Assembly (NCBI GenBank): GCA_944325315.1
Contig: CALVAA010000018.1
Span: 1-39,577, forward strand
Length of the DNA: 39,577 bases
Source: Candidatus Gastranaerophilales bacterium
GTDB taxonomy: Bacteria; Cyanobacteriota; Vampirovibrionia; Gastranaerophilales; Gastranaerophilaceae
Direction of reading: 5' to 3'
The first letter of the stretch is position 1. The number at the start of each line of letters is the position of its first letter. A program made the translations under genes and the position numbers. This document shows positions 25,913 to 34,754 of this stretch, piece after piece. Below the pieces are notes generated by a model. That model was not told the origin of the DNA, searched no databases, and was given only the letters and a program-made list of their open reading frames with translations.

Positions 25913-26489
25913 TTCATACATTGCAGTAAATTATGAAGGAAAAACTATTTCAAAGGTGATAAAAACCGACAAAAACTATCACAGTTTATATATAATAAAA
26001 GAAATTGAAAAATTAAAAAAAGAAAATAATATTGACCTGAAAAACCTTAATGCAATAACCGTAAATTGCGGTCCCGGAAGCTTTACCGGAATAAGAGTGG
26101 CTTTAAGTATAGCAAAAGTTATGGCTTTTCAACTAAATATCCCATTAATACCTCTAAATACTCCGGAAATATTGTTAAAGGCATATGATAACTGTAATTG
26201 TCTCTTGATGGATGCAAGAAGGGATATGTATTTTTGTTGTACAAAAGAAGAAATAGAGCTTGTGTATAAAGACAAAATAAAAGACAAAATTAAAAATAAG
26301 ATAATTTTATCAGACCAAAGATGTTTTGAAAAACTCCAAAACAGCATTTGTTATGAAACAACAGAAAAAAACCTCGGCCCGGTTATGATAAAATTAGCTT
26401 CGGATAAATACCGCAATTCGAAAAATAGTGAAGAATTTAATCCGGCTAATGTCAAAGCAAATTATATTCAAACCCCGCCGGTCTTTTAG
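25878..26489 (+). CDS. tsaB: tRNA t6A biosynthesis protein TsaB
   Basis: 203 residues. The non-catalytic partner that holds TsaD in the t6A complex. It starts MNILAICSALNNSYIAV with the ASKHA-fold beta strands, and NCGPGSFTGIRVALS is the family hallmark. AAAGG lies seven bases before the ATG, inside tsaE. Its stop overlaps the convergent immunity-like gene by four bases. Confidence 0.94.
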   Translation: MNILAICSALNNSYIAVNYEGKTISKVIKTDKNYHSLYIIKEIEKLKKENNIDLKNLNAITVNCGPGSFTGIRVALSIAKVMAFQLNIPLIPLNTPEILLKAYDNCNCLLMDARRDMYFCCTKEEIELVYKDKIKDKIKNKIILSDQRCFEKLQNSICYETTEKNLGPVMIKLASDKYRNSKNSEEFNPANVKANYIQTPPVF

Positions 26490-26719
26490 TCAAGGTCGTC
26501 TTCTTTTATATCTTTATTTAAACTCCATAATAAAGCTGCAAGCCAGCCAAAAAACGTCCATCCCAAGAATACATTGAGAATCAAAACGGCTAAAATATTG
26601 TTGTGCCTTCTGACATAAGCTATAACAACCGGAATAAAATACACTGCAAGTGCTACAAAAATCCAAGATAAAATAAATAGCAAAAATATAATAAATAGAA
26701 GATTTTCAAGTAATATCAT
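26486..26719 (-). CDS. Superinfection immunity family membrane protein
   Basis: 77 residues, almost wholly hydrophobic. The second half shows the pattern of the Imm_superinfect family (PF14373, named after T4 Imm): YFIPVVIAYVRRHNN, then LNVFLGWTFFGWLAALLW, then a charged tail. Two or three membrane segments are likely. T4 Imm blocks DNA injection by later phages; chromosomal relatives are common in bacteria and mostly untested. It lies 62 bases downstream of the pilin-like genes on the same strand. Confidence 0.8.
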   Translation of the reverse strand: MILLENLLFIIFLLFILSWIFVALAVYFIPVVIAYVRRHNNILAVLILNVFLGWTFFGWLAALLWSLNKDIKEDDLD

Positions 26720-26781
26720 ATTTTTTATCCTTAATAATTAAACACTATACTATAAACTATAATTAACTTTTTTATATTACC

Positions 26782-27840
26782 CTAAATATCAACTTCTTCA
26801 AGCAAGCCGCCGGCTATTGCACCAAGACCTTGAGAGGGTCTGTGGAGAAGCGTGAAGCACGCAACATCATTCGGATTAGTTGTAGCAGCAAGAGTTTTGC
26901 ACCCGGCTTCGGTTCTGCTTCCCGCTGCAATAGCTGATCCGTCTGTATTTTTTGAAGGACAAACATTATAAGCAGGATTAGTACTTGTACAGCTGGAGCA
27001 GGTTTCTTCTTTTGCACATTTTGCATTTATTGTTTGCCCGAAAGTATTGCAATGCTCCCTAATATAAAAACCGTTTCCTCCATAAGCGCCGCAATCTGCT
27101 TCCATGGGAGATGCCGACCAAACAACGATGCTTGCCGTTGTCTCTTCTTCGGCATTATCCGGACGATAGATATCGTAGCTGATAACTTCATTATTAGTTA
27201 AAAAATTGTTATTTGCGCTTGCACCGCTTGAGTCAAACTTTTGTTTGCAAAAAGGTGATTTACCTGTTGAATCACTTAATGTAACAATTTTATACTCATC
27301 ATCATAAACAATATCATTAGCGCAATTTATCGGTTTAATTGTGCCGTCATAAGCGCCTCCGTTGTATATTCTTAAAGGAAACCTGTCTATGCCGATTTTA
27401 TTAAAGCCTTTTTCGCCGTCTATATCAACCACAATATTTTTAATATAGTACGAAGAAGTAGGGTACGGTCTTTTCCAGGAAGATGCAACCCCTTGTATTG
27501 TTATTCCGTTTGCAAATCTAAAGTTAACATCACCGTTTGTTGCACTCTTTTTGCAATTTGCCACTTGAGTTAAAGAAAGCATATCGGCAAGATTTACACA
27601 ATACCAATCATCAGCAACGGCATTATTATCATCGCGGCTTTTTGCATCATTAGGATAAAATTCGCCATATTTTTCAGATATAGCATTGTTTGCTTTTTCT
27701 AAATTTTTAATAATTGCATACATATATATTGCAGCTTTTTGCATATTTGGCTTGAAAACTGTTAAAGATATGGCAGATATAACAATTATAACAATCATTG
27801 CTATAGTTAGTTCCGCCATTGTCCAAGCTGTTTTTTTCAT
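26782..27840 (-). CDS. Type IV pilin-like (pseudopilin) protein
   Basis: 352 residues from ATG 27840, chosen for AGAAAGG seven bases before it. The N-terminus KKTA-WTMAELTIAMIVIIVI is a class III prepilin signal in which Ala replaces the usual Gly at -1 and Trp the methylated Phe at +1; Glu+5 is kept. One long hydrophobic helix is followed by an extracellular domain containing VDIDGEKGFNKIGIDRFPLRIY, a likely metal-binding loop, and a Cys-rich end (ten or more Cys). Export through a type IV pilus or type II-like system is expected. It is paired with a second pilin-like gene upstream. Confidence 0.85.
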   Translation of the reverse strand: MKKTAWTMAELTIAMIVIIVISAISLTVFKPNMQKAAIYMYAIIKNLEKANNAISEKYGEFYPNDAKSRDDNNAVADDWYCVNLADMLSLTQVANCKKSATNGDVNFRFANGITIQGVASSWKRPYPTSSYYIKNIVVDIDGEKGFNKIGIDRFPLRIYNGGAYDGTIKPINCANDIVYDDEYKIVTLSDSTGKSPFCKQKFDSSGASANNNFLTNNEVISYDIYRPDNAEEETTASIVVWSASPMEADCGAYGGNGFYIREHCNTFGQTINAKCAKEETCSSCTSTNPAYNVCPSKNTDGSAIAAGSRTEAGCKTLAATTNPNDVACFTLLHRPSQGLGAIAGGLLEEVDI

Positions 27841-27879
27841 CTTCTTGCCTTTCTCTAACAAAATTTATAAACCGGTAAC

Positions 27880-28701
27880 TTATTTTTTTGCAAGCTCTAC
27901 AGAACACGGATACTCATGGTAGCATGCAGGAAGCCAATAGTAACCCCTTGTTTCACAATATTCATCCGCAGCAACCATTTCACCGCCAAAAGCAATGCAG
28001 TCAGCTCTTGCAAACGGAACATCCCTGTTTAACAAACGGGTTTTTCCTTCATCTCCGCCGATTTGAGCCACATCAAAACCAAAAGGAATATTTTGCGTCA
28101 TAAAATCAACATCAACCCCTGCTTGGCACATAGGGGAATAGAATATTCCAAAATCCTTAACATCATCAGCTTTACAGTTGACAGGCGACAGCAAGCCACC
28201 CATTCTTTCTTTTGAATAAACTCTTACGGGAACTCTGTCTATTCCGATTGTGTTTTCTCCTTTATCGCCGTTTATATCAATTATAAAATCCTTTACTAAA
28301 GTATCCAAAAGCGCAAATGGCGCTCGTTCCATTCCGTATATTGCAACCCCGTTTTTAAATTCAAAATTTTTCTTAATGCCAAAAGCATCCCTTATACAAT
28401 CACCGCCGTTTTTTGAATATTTATTTGAAAGCAAAGTACAAAACTCATCAATTGTGCTTTCTTTGTCTTTGTATATTTCACCGTTCTTTTTGTAATAATC
28501 CATTGCTTCTTTTTCGATAGTCTTATATGCATAATTTGTTTTTACAATATAGTTTCTAACTTTAGGATTATAACCCTTAAAATAAGCTACGTATGAAACC
28601 CACAGAATTAAAATTATGAGAAATATTTTAAAAATATTTTTTATAAATTCACCAAAATCGATTTCTTGGTTTAATCTGCTGTTTTTATTGTATTGAGACA
28701 C
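27880..28701 (-). CDS. Pilin-like ectodomain protein with ordinary membrane anchor
   Basis: 273 residues starting at GTG, with AAGGG eight bases before. A cytoplasmic stretch of about 25 residues precedes one membrane segment (IFKIFLIILILWVSYVAYF), with no prepilin cleavage motif. The ectodomain is related to the next gene product: DINGDKGENTIGIDRVPVRVY aligns with its DIDGEKG..IGIDR block, and the LSPVNC block also matches. It may be a fixed partner or retired pilin. The start overlaps the DUF3326 gene by 31 bases. Confidence 0.78.
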   Translation of the reverse strand: MSQYNKNSRLNQEIDFGEFIKNIFKIFLIILILWVSYVAYFKGYNPKVRNYIVKTNYAYKTIEKEAMDYYKKNGEIYKDKESTIDEFCTLLSNKYSKNGGDCIRDAFGIKKNFEFKNGVAIYGMERAPFALLDTLVKDFIIDINGDKGENTIGIDRVPVRVYSKERMGGLLSPVNCKADDVKDFGIFYSPMCQAGVDVDFMTQNIPFGFDVAQIGGDEGKTRLLNRDVPFARADCIAFGGEMVAADEYCETRGYYWLPACYHEYPCSVELAKK

Positions 28702-29645
28702 TCTATATACCCTTCAAAACTTCCGCTTACATTAATATTTAATTTTTGTTTTGTAACATTTAAAACTGTTTCGTTTTTTATCGTTAATACTTTTATACCT
28801 TTTTCAACAGATGATAGCACACTTGAAGAGCCTAATGCATCATACGGAACAATTAAATATTCAACATCTTTGTATGTAATTTTTGATTCATTTACATTTT
28901 TTATCAAAGGAGCGATTGAAAGCCCTTGTGCAATACAGGGGAAATATGTTGAACTTATAAGTTCTGAAGAAACTTTAGGATTTTCTATTTTTTCGGATAT
29001 ATCAATATTTGAAAACGCAGGAGAATGCGCACAAGGAATATTAAATTCTTTTGTTACAAGATGAGATATTACAGCTTCGATTCCTCCTATAGGATCAATT
29101 CCTGCTGCATTTGAATAGTTTTCGTCTTCACTGTCTTCATTAAAAAAACACACAACGGCAATTGCTTCAACACCCTTTTTAATAAGTCTTTCAGCAGCTT
29201 TTAAAATTTCAAAAGGATTTTTTATTTTTCCTGTTGAAATAGAATTTTCTACAACTATTTCAACACAAACAGGGTTGTCCGTATATTCAATTTCAGATAT
29301 ATTTATACCTTGAACCATTCTAAGTGCATTTATTGTATTAATATGAACATTAATAATATTTTGCGGAATAGCGCAATCAAAAATTACTCCTATTTTGTTT
29401 GTTTCATATGTTTTTTTTGGATTAAAGCCTATTTTACCTTTAAAAAATTCGTCAAATAAATATCCTTCTAAATATGCCATATCATAATTAATTGCACTCA
29501 GTATACCGCCATTTACTGCATTTGGGTTTGTTATAACGTAAAAATATTTTGAAAATTCCCTTGCAATATAACCGAAATCTCCCGCATAACCGCCGATATC
29601 AGCACCGATTCCTGTTGGAATTGATATTGCAACAACTTTTTTCAT
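28671..29645 (-). CDS. DUF3326 family protein
   Basis: 324 residues from ATG 29645. SIPTGIGADIGGYAGDFG at the start, NPNAVNGGILSAINYDMAYLEGY, GVEAIAVVCFF and ISHLVTKEFNIPCAHSPAF match the DUF3326 pattern as I know it from cyanobacteria and plastid-bearing eukaryotes. Its biochemical role is not established. TGATG joins it to the holB stop, so it is translated with holB and holA. Confidence 0.85.
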   Translation of the reverse strand: MKKVVAISIPTGIGADIGGYAGDFGYIAREFSKYFYVITNPNAVNGGILSAINYDMAYLEGYLFDEFFKGKIGFNPKKTYETNKIGVIFDCAIPQNIINVHINTINALRMVQGINISEIEYTDNPVCVEIVVENSISTGKIKNPFEILKAAERLIKKGVEAIAVVCFFNEDSEDENYSNAAGIDPIGGIEAVISHLVTKEFNIPCAHSPAFSNIDISEKIENPKVSSELISSTYFPCIAQGLSIAPLIKNVNESKITYKDVEYLIVPYDALGSSSVLSSVEKGIKVLTIKNETVLNVTKQKLNINVSGSFEGYIECLNTIKTAD

Positions 29646-30586
29646 CAATACCCCCTTACAAGCCTGAGCGCCATTGTGTCCAGTGTATTTTTGTCAGACA
29701 TATTCGCATTTAATTGCTTTATTGAATAAGAAACTATTTTTACATCATTCAATATTTTATTATAAGAATCATCATTTTTGATGTTATTTTTCAAAAGTTC
29801 CTTTAAATACAACAAAAATTCATCCAAAATTTCACTTGAATCTTTTTGTTGATTTATTGCACAGTCTTTAAGCTTTTGTGAAAAATCAAAAGCATTTTCA
29901 AAAGTTAAATTCAAATAATCTTCAAATATTCCCCGATTATAAAAACCGGAAGCATTTTTATTTGAAGCAAGTTTAAACACCAAGCATCTTGATACAATTG
30001 TAGACAGAATATCTTCTTTTGATTTTGTTAAAAACACAAATGTTGTTTTTTTAGGCGGTTCTTCTACGGATTTTAACAGCGCATTTAAAGTTGTCGGATG
30101 AAAAGTTTGATTGTTTAAAGGTTCGATTGCATAGCTTATATTGTCGTCATACCCCAAGGTTTTGAAGTCAGAATAGTCCTGATTAAAATTTTGTTTTTCT
30201 TTTGATGAAAAAAATATAAAAAATCTATGATAGTCACTTGACAAGCTCAGTGTATTTTCAATTAAAAGAGCTTGTTTCACTGAAATTATTGTTTTTGTAT
30301 CATCATCTTCACCTTTAAAGTGAATCTGAGAAACTATATTTACTCCCGGATGAGTATATGATTTTATCCATCTGCAATTAATACAATCACAATTTGGATT
30401 TAAATAATTATCACAATTAAGAATCCTGGCTAATTCCAAGGTAAAAAGATATTGAGTTTTTGTATCTGACCCTTCAAAGATTATACCTTGAGGAAAATCT
30501 CTTTGATTATTTTTCACTAAATTTAAAAGGGTTGAAAAATAGTCATAACAAAAAGGAAACTTATCTTTAAAAAAAGAATTTAACAC
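29645..30586 (-). CDS. holB: DNA polymerase III delta' subunit
   Basis: 313 residues. Clamp-loader subunit that helps open and load the sliding clamp. An AAA+ like fold without a functional P-loop, as usual for delta'. Four Cys (C-x4-CDC-x2-C around residue 50-60) fit the delta' zinc module. ALLKSVEEPPKKTTFVFLT and STIVSRC carry the SRC motif. It begins at GTG after AAAGGAGG and overlaps holA by seven bases. Confidence 0.87.
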   Translation of the reverse strand: MLNSFFKDKFPFCYDYFSTLLNLVKNNQRDFPQGIIFEGSDTKTQYLFTLELARILNCDNYLNPNCDCINCRWIKSYTHPGVNIVSQIHFKGEDDDTKTIISVKQALLIENTLSLSSDYHRFFIFFSSKEKQNFNQDYSDFKTLGYDDNISYAIEPLNNQTFHPTTLNALLKSVEEPPKKTTFVFLTKSKEDILSTIVSRCLVFKLASNKNASGFYNRGIFEDYLNLTFENAFDFSQKLKDCAINQQKDSSEILDEFLLYLKELLKNNIKNDDSYNKILNDVKIVSYSIKQLNANMSDKNTLDTMALRLVRGY

Positions 30587-31569
30587 ATATCCTCCTTTAA
30601 AAATGCCAGTTCATACGCACTCAAAGGTTCTTTAATTTTCCCTGTTTTAAGACAGTACTCTGCATGTGATAAGTTGATTTTTAATCTTATTAATTCATCA
30701 AGAGGAATATTTATAACTTTTTGAATATTCTTTTTAACCACAAATTCATTCTGATTTAATTTTACAGCCAAATCAAAAGAAGACATTTTTTTATGATAGA
30801 GCTTTGTTTTTAAAAGATTTGTAATCGAAGTTTGAATAAAGGCAAGGGATGGAAGAAAATGCTCTTTTTGCAAAATTTCATTTATTAAACCGAGTGCTTC
30901 CGTATAATTTTTCAAAACAATTAAATCAATCAGCTTAAATATATCGATATTAAAACAGGCTATTTCTTCAATCATTTCCTTTGTGACGGTATCATTCGGA
31001 TAAGCATAAAGTTTCAGCTTTTCTAATTGGGAAAAAATGTCTCTTAGAGAAGTTCCTGTTGTTTGGATTAGCTTTGAAATTTCGCTCTGGTTAATTTTTA
31101 GAGAAATTTCAGATGCTAAATTTTTAATTACAGGGATAAGTTTATACTCTTCATAACTCCTGTATGAAGGAAATTCAATCGGTTTTGTTAATTTTAAAAT
31201 CTCTTTATAGAGTTTTTTTCGGCTGTCGGGTTTCTTTTTTTCGCCCCTTGGAGTTAAACAAACAAATACAAAATGAACTCTGTCTGAAGTATTATTTAGC
31301 GCATTTATTAATTCTGCCGTTTGCTTATCATCCAGTTTTTCTTTGTTTTTTGTTTCAAGAAAATACTTTTGACATTTAACAACAATTAAAACATCTCCAA
31401 ACATCATGGCGTTTGTTCTTAAAAGTTCGCAAAACAAAGGAAAAGATGGGTTATCAACCGTTTTAAAATTCAGCGGGTTGATATCCTCACCTAAAATTTC
31501 CTTTTTTATTTTATTAATAGTGCGTTCGATTAAAAAATCCTCATCGCCCCATAAAAATTGTATTGGCAT
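30580..31569 (-). CDS. holA: DNA polymerase III delta subunit
   Basis: 329 residues. Clamp-opening wrench of the clamp loader. It starts MPIQFLWGDEDFLIER, typical of HolA (G-x-D/E-x-F/Y-L). LIVVKCQKYFLE, the C-terminal domain KLYAYPNDTVTKEMIEEI and FNIDIFKLIDLI fit domains II and III. It follows the ROK kinase gene by four bases, and holB follows at once. Confidence 0.9.
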   Translation of the reverse strand: MPIQFLWGDEDFLIERTINKIKKEILGEDINPLNFKTVDNPSFPLFCELLRTNAMMFGDVLIVVKCQKYFLETKNKEKLDDKQTAELINALNNTSDRVHFVFVCLTPRGEKKKPDSRKKLYKEILKLTKPIEFPSYRSYEEYKLIPVIKNLASEISLKINQSEISKLIQTTGTSLRDIFSQLEKLKLYAYPNDTVTKEMIEEIACFNIDIFKLIDLIVLKNYTEALGLINEILQKEHFLPSLAFIQTSITNLLKTKLYHKKMSSFDLAVKLNQNEFVVKKNIQKVINIPLDELIRLKINLSHAEYCLKTGKIKEPLSAYELAFLKEDMC

Positions 31570-31573
31570 AATT

Positions 31574-32527
31574 TTAACTGTTGATTAATAAACTTGCACC
31601 TATAACACCTGCAGCATTAGCCAATTGAGCAGGAACAATTTGAACAGCGCCGGCTTGTATAGGCATTGCACGCTCAAGGATTGTTTTTCTTATAGGTTCA
31701 AGTAATATATCGCCCGCATCAGCTACGCCACCGCCTATAATAATTTTTTCCGGGTTCAAAAGATTAACGACGGAAGACAAACCCACTCCTATGATTGTTC
31801 CGATTTGTTTAAAAATTTGTATTGAAACACTATCGCCCTGAAGCGCAGCTTGAGCAACAACATAAGGGGTAATAATTCCATCTGTAGCCATCTCTTTATA
31901 CTTTGCAGATTTTCCGCCTGAAATATATTCTTTTGCCATTGTAACAATAGAAGGACCTGAAGCGTACGCTTCAAAGCATCCGTAATCACCACAACCGCAT
32001 AAAGGTCCGTCATTTAAAGACATTTTAATGTGTCCTATTTCACCGGCAGCATTGCTTGCGCCACGAACAAGTTTTCCGTTTAATACAATACCTGAGCCTA
32101 TACCCGTTCCTACGGTTATACAAATAAGATTTTCGCAGCCCTTGCCCGCACCAAAATTGAGTTCTCCTAAAGCCGCACAACGAACATCATTATCCAGACG
32201 TGTCGGAATGTTAAATTCTTCTTCTATTATTTTTGCAAGCGGAATATTTACCCAGCCCGGAATATTTGGAAGATTTTTAACAAAACCCCCTTTATAATCT
32301 ATTTGACCGGGCAAGCCAAAGCCTATTGCATCTATTGTTTTATTATCTGCGCCTGTTTCTTGCATTAAATCTTTAATGGCTTGTTTTATATTATTAACAC
32401 CTGCCTCATACCCCATTTCAGCCCTGGTTGGTGTTGTATTTGAATAGACAATTTTTCCTTCCAAATCAACAAGGGCAATTTTAATATTTGTACCCCCTAT
32501 ATCAACACCTATTCTATACTTTTTCAT
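31574..32527 (-). CDS. ROK family sugar kinase (glucokinase-like)
   Basis: 317 residues from ATG 32527, preceded by AAAGGAGAGG; an upstream ATG seven codons earlier lies in front of that site. Phosphate-binding IGVDIGGTNIKIALVD at the start, a LDNDVRCAALGE catalytic-Asp block, GTGIGSGIVLNGKLVRG, and the ROK zinc motif CGCGDYGCFE after GEIGH. Phosphorylation of glucose or a related hexose is expected. It heads a probable operon with holA, holB and DUF3326. Confidence 0.92.
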   Translation of the reverse strand: MKKYRIGVDIGGTNIKIALVDLEGKIVYSNTTPTRAEMGYEAGVNNIKQAIKDLMQETGADNKTIDAIGFGLPGQIDYKGGFVKNLPNIPGWVNIPLAKIIEEEFNIPTRLDNDVRCAALGELNFGAGKGCENLICITVGTGIGSGIVLNGKLVRGASNAAGEIGHIKMSLNDGPLCGCGDYGCFEAYASGPSIVTMAKEYISGGKSAKYKEMATDGIITPYVVAQAALQGDSVSIQIFKQIGTIIGVGLSSVVNLLNPEKIIIGGGVADAGDILLEPIRKTILERAMPIQAGAVQIVPAQLANAAGVIGASLLINS

Positions 32528-32587
32528 TTTCCTCTCCTTTAAAATCAATATAAAAAAATTCTAACACAAAAATTTCTCTTGGAAAGT

Positions 32588-33487
32588 TTATTCAAAACAG
32601 CAAATCCGGTTTTTATAATAAGAAACTTTATCATTAAGATAAGATTCAATATCAACATTAATTTCTCTAAATTTTTCAAAATTGTTTTGAATTTTATAAT
32701 TTTTATCGGATGAAATTATGATTAAATTAGTAATATCAAGCACGATTTCATCGATATTAAAAAAAGTTTTATAATAAATTTTGTTTGATGTTTCACCTGT
32801 GTATAAATCAATGTTTGGAAAAACTTTTTTGTATTCGTTCAATAAATTCAAAACAAACTTATTTTTTTTATTAAAAATGTCTCTGGCAGAAGGCATATTC
32901 GAAACAAATATTCCCCCTTTTTTTAATCTTGAATTGATAAGTTTTAAATAGTTTAATACAGAAAACCTTTCATCAATTCCGGTATCATTAGCGACATCAA
33001 CCAAGATTAAATCGTATTTTTTCTTTGTTGTTTTAAGATAAACCAAAGCGTCTTGAAGGTAAAAATTCATTGTATTACTTATCTTAAAGTTAAAATACTT
33101 TTCAGCTATAGGAAAAATATATTCTTCAATATCTACTATATCTATTCTTTTTATTTTTTCAAAAATTTCTTCATACTGTTTTACTATAATTCCCGAACCA
33201 AAACCAATAATTAAAACATTTTGAATATTTTTATTCATTAAAAATGGGATTAAAAAGTAGTTTATATAAGGAATGTTACCCTTATAAACTTTGGTATTAA
33301 TAAAACCTGCCTGATATGTGTCTTTATACTTCAAAAATCTGCCAATTTTGCTTTCGACAACAGAAATTGTATGAAAATCCGATTTCTTTTTAAAAAGAAT
33401 TTTTTCATCCGAATCAGCCTTGTCCATTCTGTATATAAGTTTTTTATCAGGCTTATTTATTGCCAGATTCTCCGGAATTATTGTCAT
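32588..33487 (-). CDS. Spermidine-synthase-like aminopropyltransferase/methyltransferase
   Basis: 299 residues with a Rossmann-type S-adenosyl ligand fold. NVLIIGFGSG gives the glycine loop, RIDIVDIEEYIFPIAEKYF the acidic strand and helix, and YDLILVDVANDTG the catalytic Asp region of spermidine synthases. YQAGFINTKVYKGNIPYINYF matches the pre-core Q/Y block. Substrate assignment as putrescine is uncertain because the family also contains other aminopropyl- and methyltransferases. Confidence 0.8.
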   Translation of the reverse strand: MTIIPENLAINKPDKKLIYRMDKADSDEKILFKKKSDFHTISVVESKIGRFLKYKDTYQAGFINTKVYKGNIPYINYFLIPFLMNKNIQNVLIIGFGSGIIVKQYEEIFEKIKRIDIVDIEEYIFPIAEKYFNFKISNTMNFYLQDALVYLKTTKKKYDLILVDVANDTGIDERFSVLNYLKLINSRLKKGGIFVSNMPSARDIFNKKNKFVLNLLNEYKKVFPNIDLYTGETSNKIYYKTFFNIDEIVLDITNLIIISSDKNYKIQNNFEKFREINVDIESYLNDKVSYYKNRICCFE

Positions 33488-33552
33488 AATTTGATTTTAA
33501 CACTAAAATTAAAAGTTAAAAAGTAAAAGCTTTAATAAAATTTGTTTGCTGT

Positions 33553-33558
33553 TAAAAT
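33553..33558 (+). promoter_or_regulatory. TAAAAT box, leaderless-type start of glycosyltransferase gene
   Basis: The hexamer ends six bases before the ATG at 33565 with no Shine-Dalgarno sequence between, so the transcript would begin at or next to the start codon. Confidence 0.3.
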
Positions 33559-33564
33559 AAAGTT

Positions 33565-34743
33565 ATGGAAACAAAGGCATCTAAAAAAAGGCTTTTTATA
33601 ACGACCGGACTGATATCGCTTTTAAATGTTTTATACATAATTGAAACAAAGCAGCAAAACTGCTCTGATACTTTGGTTATTGTTTCTTTTGAACAAAGTG
33701 AAAGTTTTAAAAAAACAACAAAGACAATTGCAAAAAACCACAATTTTGATAAAATTATTTTTTACAAAAAACCAAAAGAAGTTATTAAAAATATAAATTT
33801 TAAAGAATATGATGAAATTTACTCTGTAACATTTATTGAATTTTTAAAAAAAGCAAAGACAAACAAAAATTTTTACTGGTTTGATGAAGGACCGGGGTAT
33901 GCTATTAAAGATATTAAAAATTTGAAGCAAATTAAAGGCGTATATTACACCCCGTTTTTAGAAAAATTTTCTTTTTTAAATACAAATAAAAAGTCGGAAG
34001 AGTTTGAAATAAAAAAAGATACTTTCAATTTATTGTCGGAAAAAATTCTAAATTCAACCGAAAAAGATATAGAAATCAAAGGACAAAAAAATGTTTTATT
34101 TATAAGTCATTATATCCTTCAACAATTGGGCAAAGTTAAAGCTTTTGAATTTCATAAAAAATACATTGACTACTTTATCAATCTCGGATATACGGTATAT
34201 TATAAGCCTCATCCCAGAGACACCGGTGCTTTAGCTTTTGAGCTTAGTGAAGTGTATAAAAATAATGATAAATTTAAACTTTTTAATAATACTTTGCCGA
34301 TAGAATTATATAATTATCCTTTTGATATTGTTATAGGAACATATTCGGGAGCATTAATTTCAATTCCGCACTACAAAAATATAGCCTCACTTAATCTTCC
34401 TTCAAGAGAGCTCTTTGATTTGGATGTCGGAATAAATTTTAAAAAATTTTTTATCCTGTATGAATACTACACTCCCAAGTTTAGTGAAATGAAAGAAGTG
34501 TTAAACAAAGATAAGGAAGAAATATATAGAAAATATTATGAAATAATATCTAAAAAACAACCTATAAATGAAAATGAGTCTTTAAAAGAAATACTTTGTT
34601 ATAAACCAAATAAAATTAAAGATTTATTATTCGGATTTTTTTCTTGTTTAATATTTTTCAACAAAAATTTAAGTAAAAAAATTAAAAATATTTCAAGAAG
34701 TGATTTTAATAAATTAATCAAAAATTTTTTAGAAAAAAATTAA
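33565..34743 (+). CDS. Sialyltransferase-like (polysialyltransferase superfamily) GT-B enzyme
   Basis: 392 residues. It has the two short motifs shared by bacterial CMP-sialic acid-using GT-B enzymes: D-E-G (FDEGPG, 107-109) in the N-terminal half and H-P (YKPHPRD, 216-217) in the C-terminal half. A Ser in GTYSGAL (261) fits the third motif. It probably adds sialic acid or another nonulosonic acid to a surface glycan, with DEG acting as base and HP binding CMP. No sialic acid synthesis genes are in the window. The last residues are Lys/Phe-rich and may touch the membrane. Confidence 0.7.
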   Translation: METKASKKRLFITTGLISLLNVLYIIETKQQNCSDTLVIVSFEQSESFKKTTKTIAKNHNFDKIIFYKKPKEVIKNINFKEYDEIYSVTFIEFLKKAKTNKNFYWFDEGPGYAIKDIKNLKQIKGVYYTPFLEKFSFLNTNKKSEEFEIKKDTFNLLSEKILNSTEKDIEIKGQKNVLFISHYILQQLGKVKAFEFHKKYIDYFINLGYTVYYKPHPRDTGALAFELSEVYKNNDKFKLFNNTLPIELYNYPFDIVIGTYSGALISIPHYKNIASLNLPSRELFDLDVGINFKKFFILYEYYTPKFSEMKEVLNKDKEEIYRKYYEIISKKQPINENESLKEILCYKPNKIKDLLFGFFSCLIFFNKNLSKKIKNISRSDFNKLIKNFLEKN

Positions 34744-34754
34744 AAGAGGGAAAA

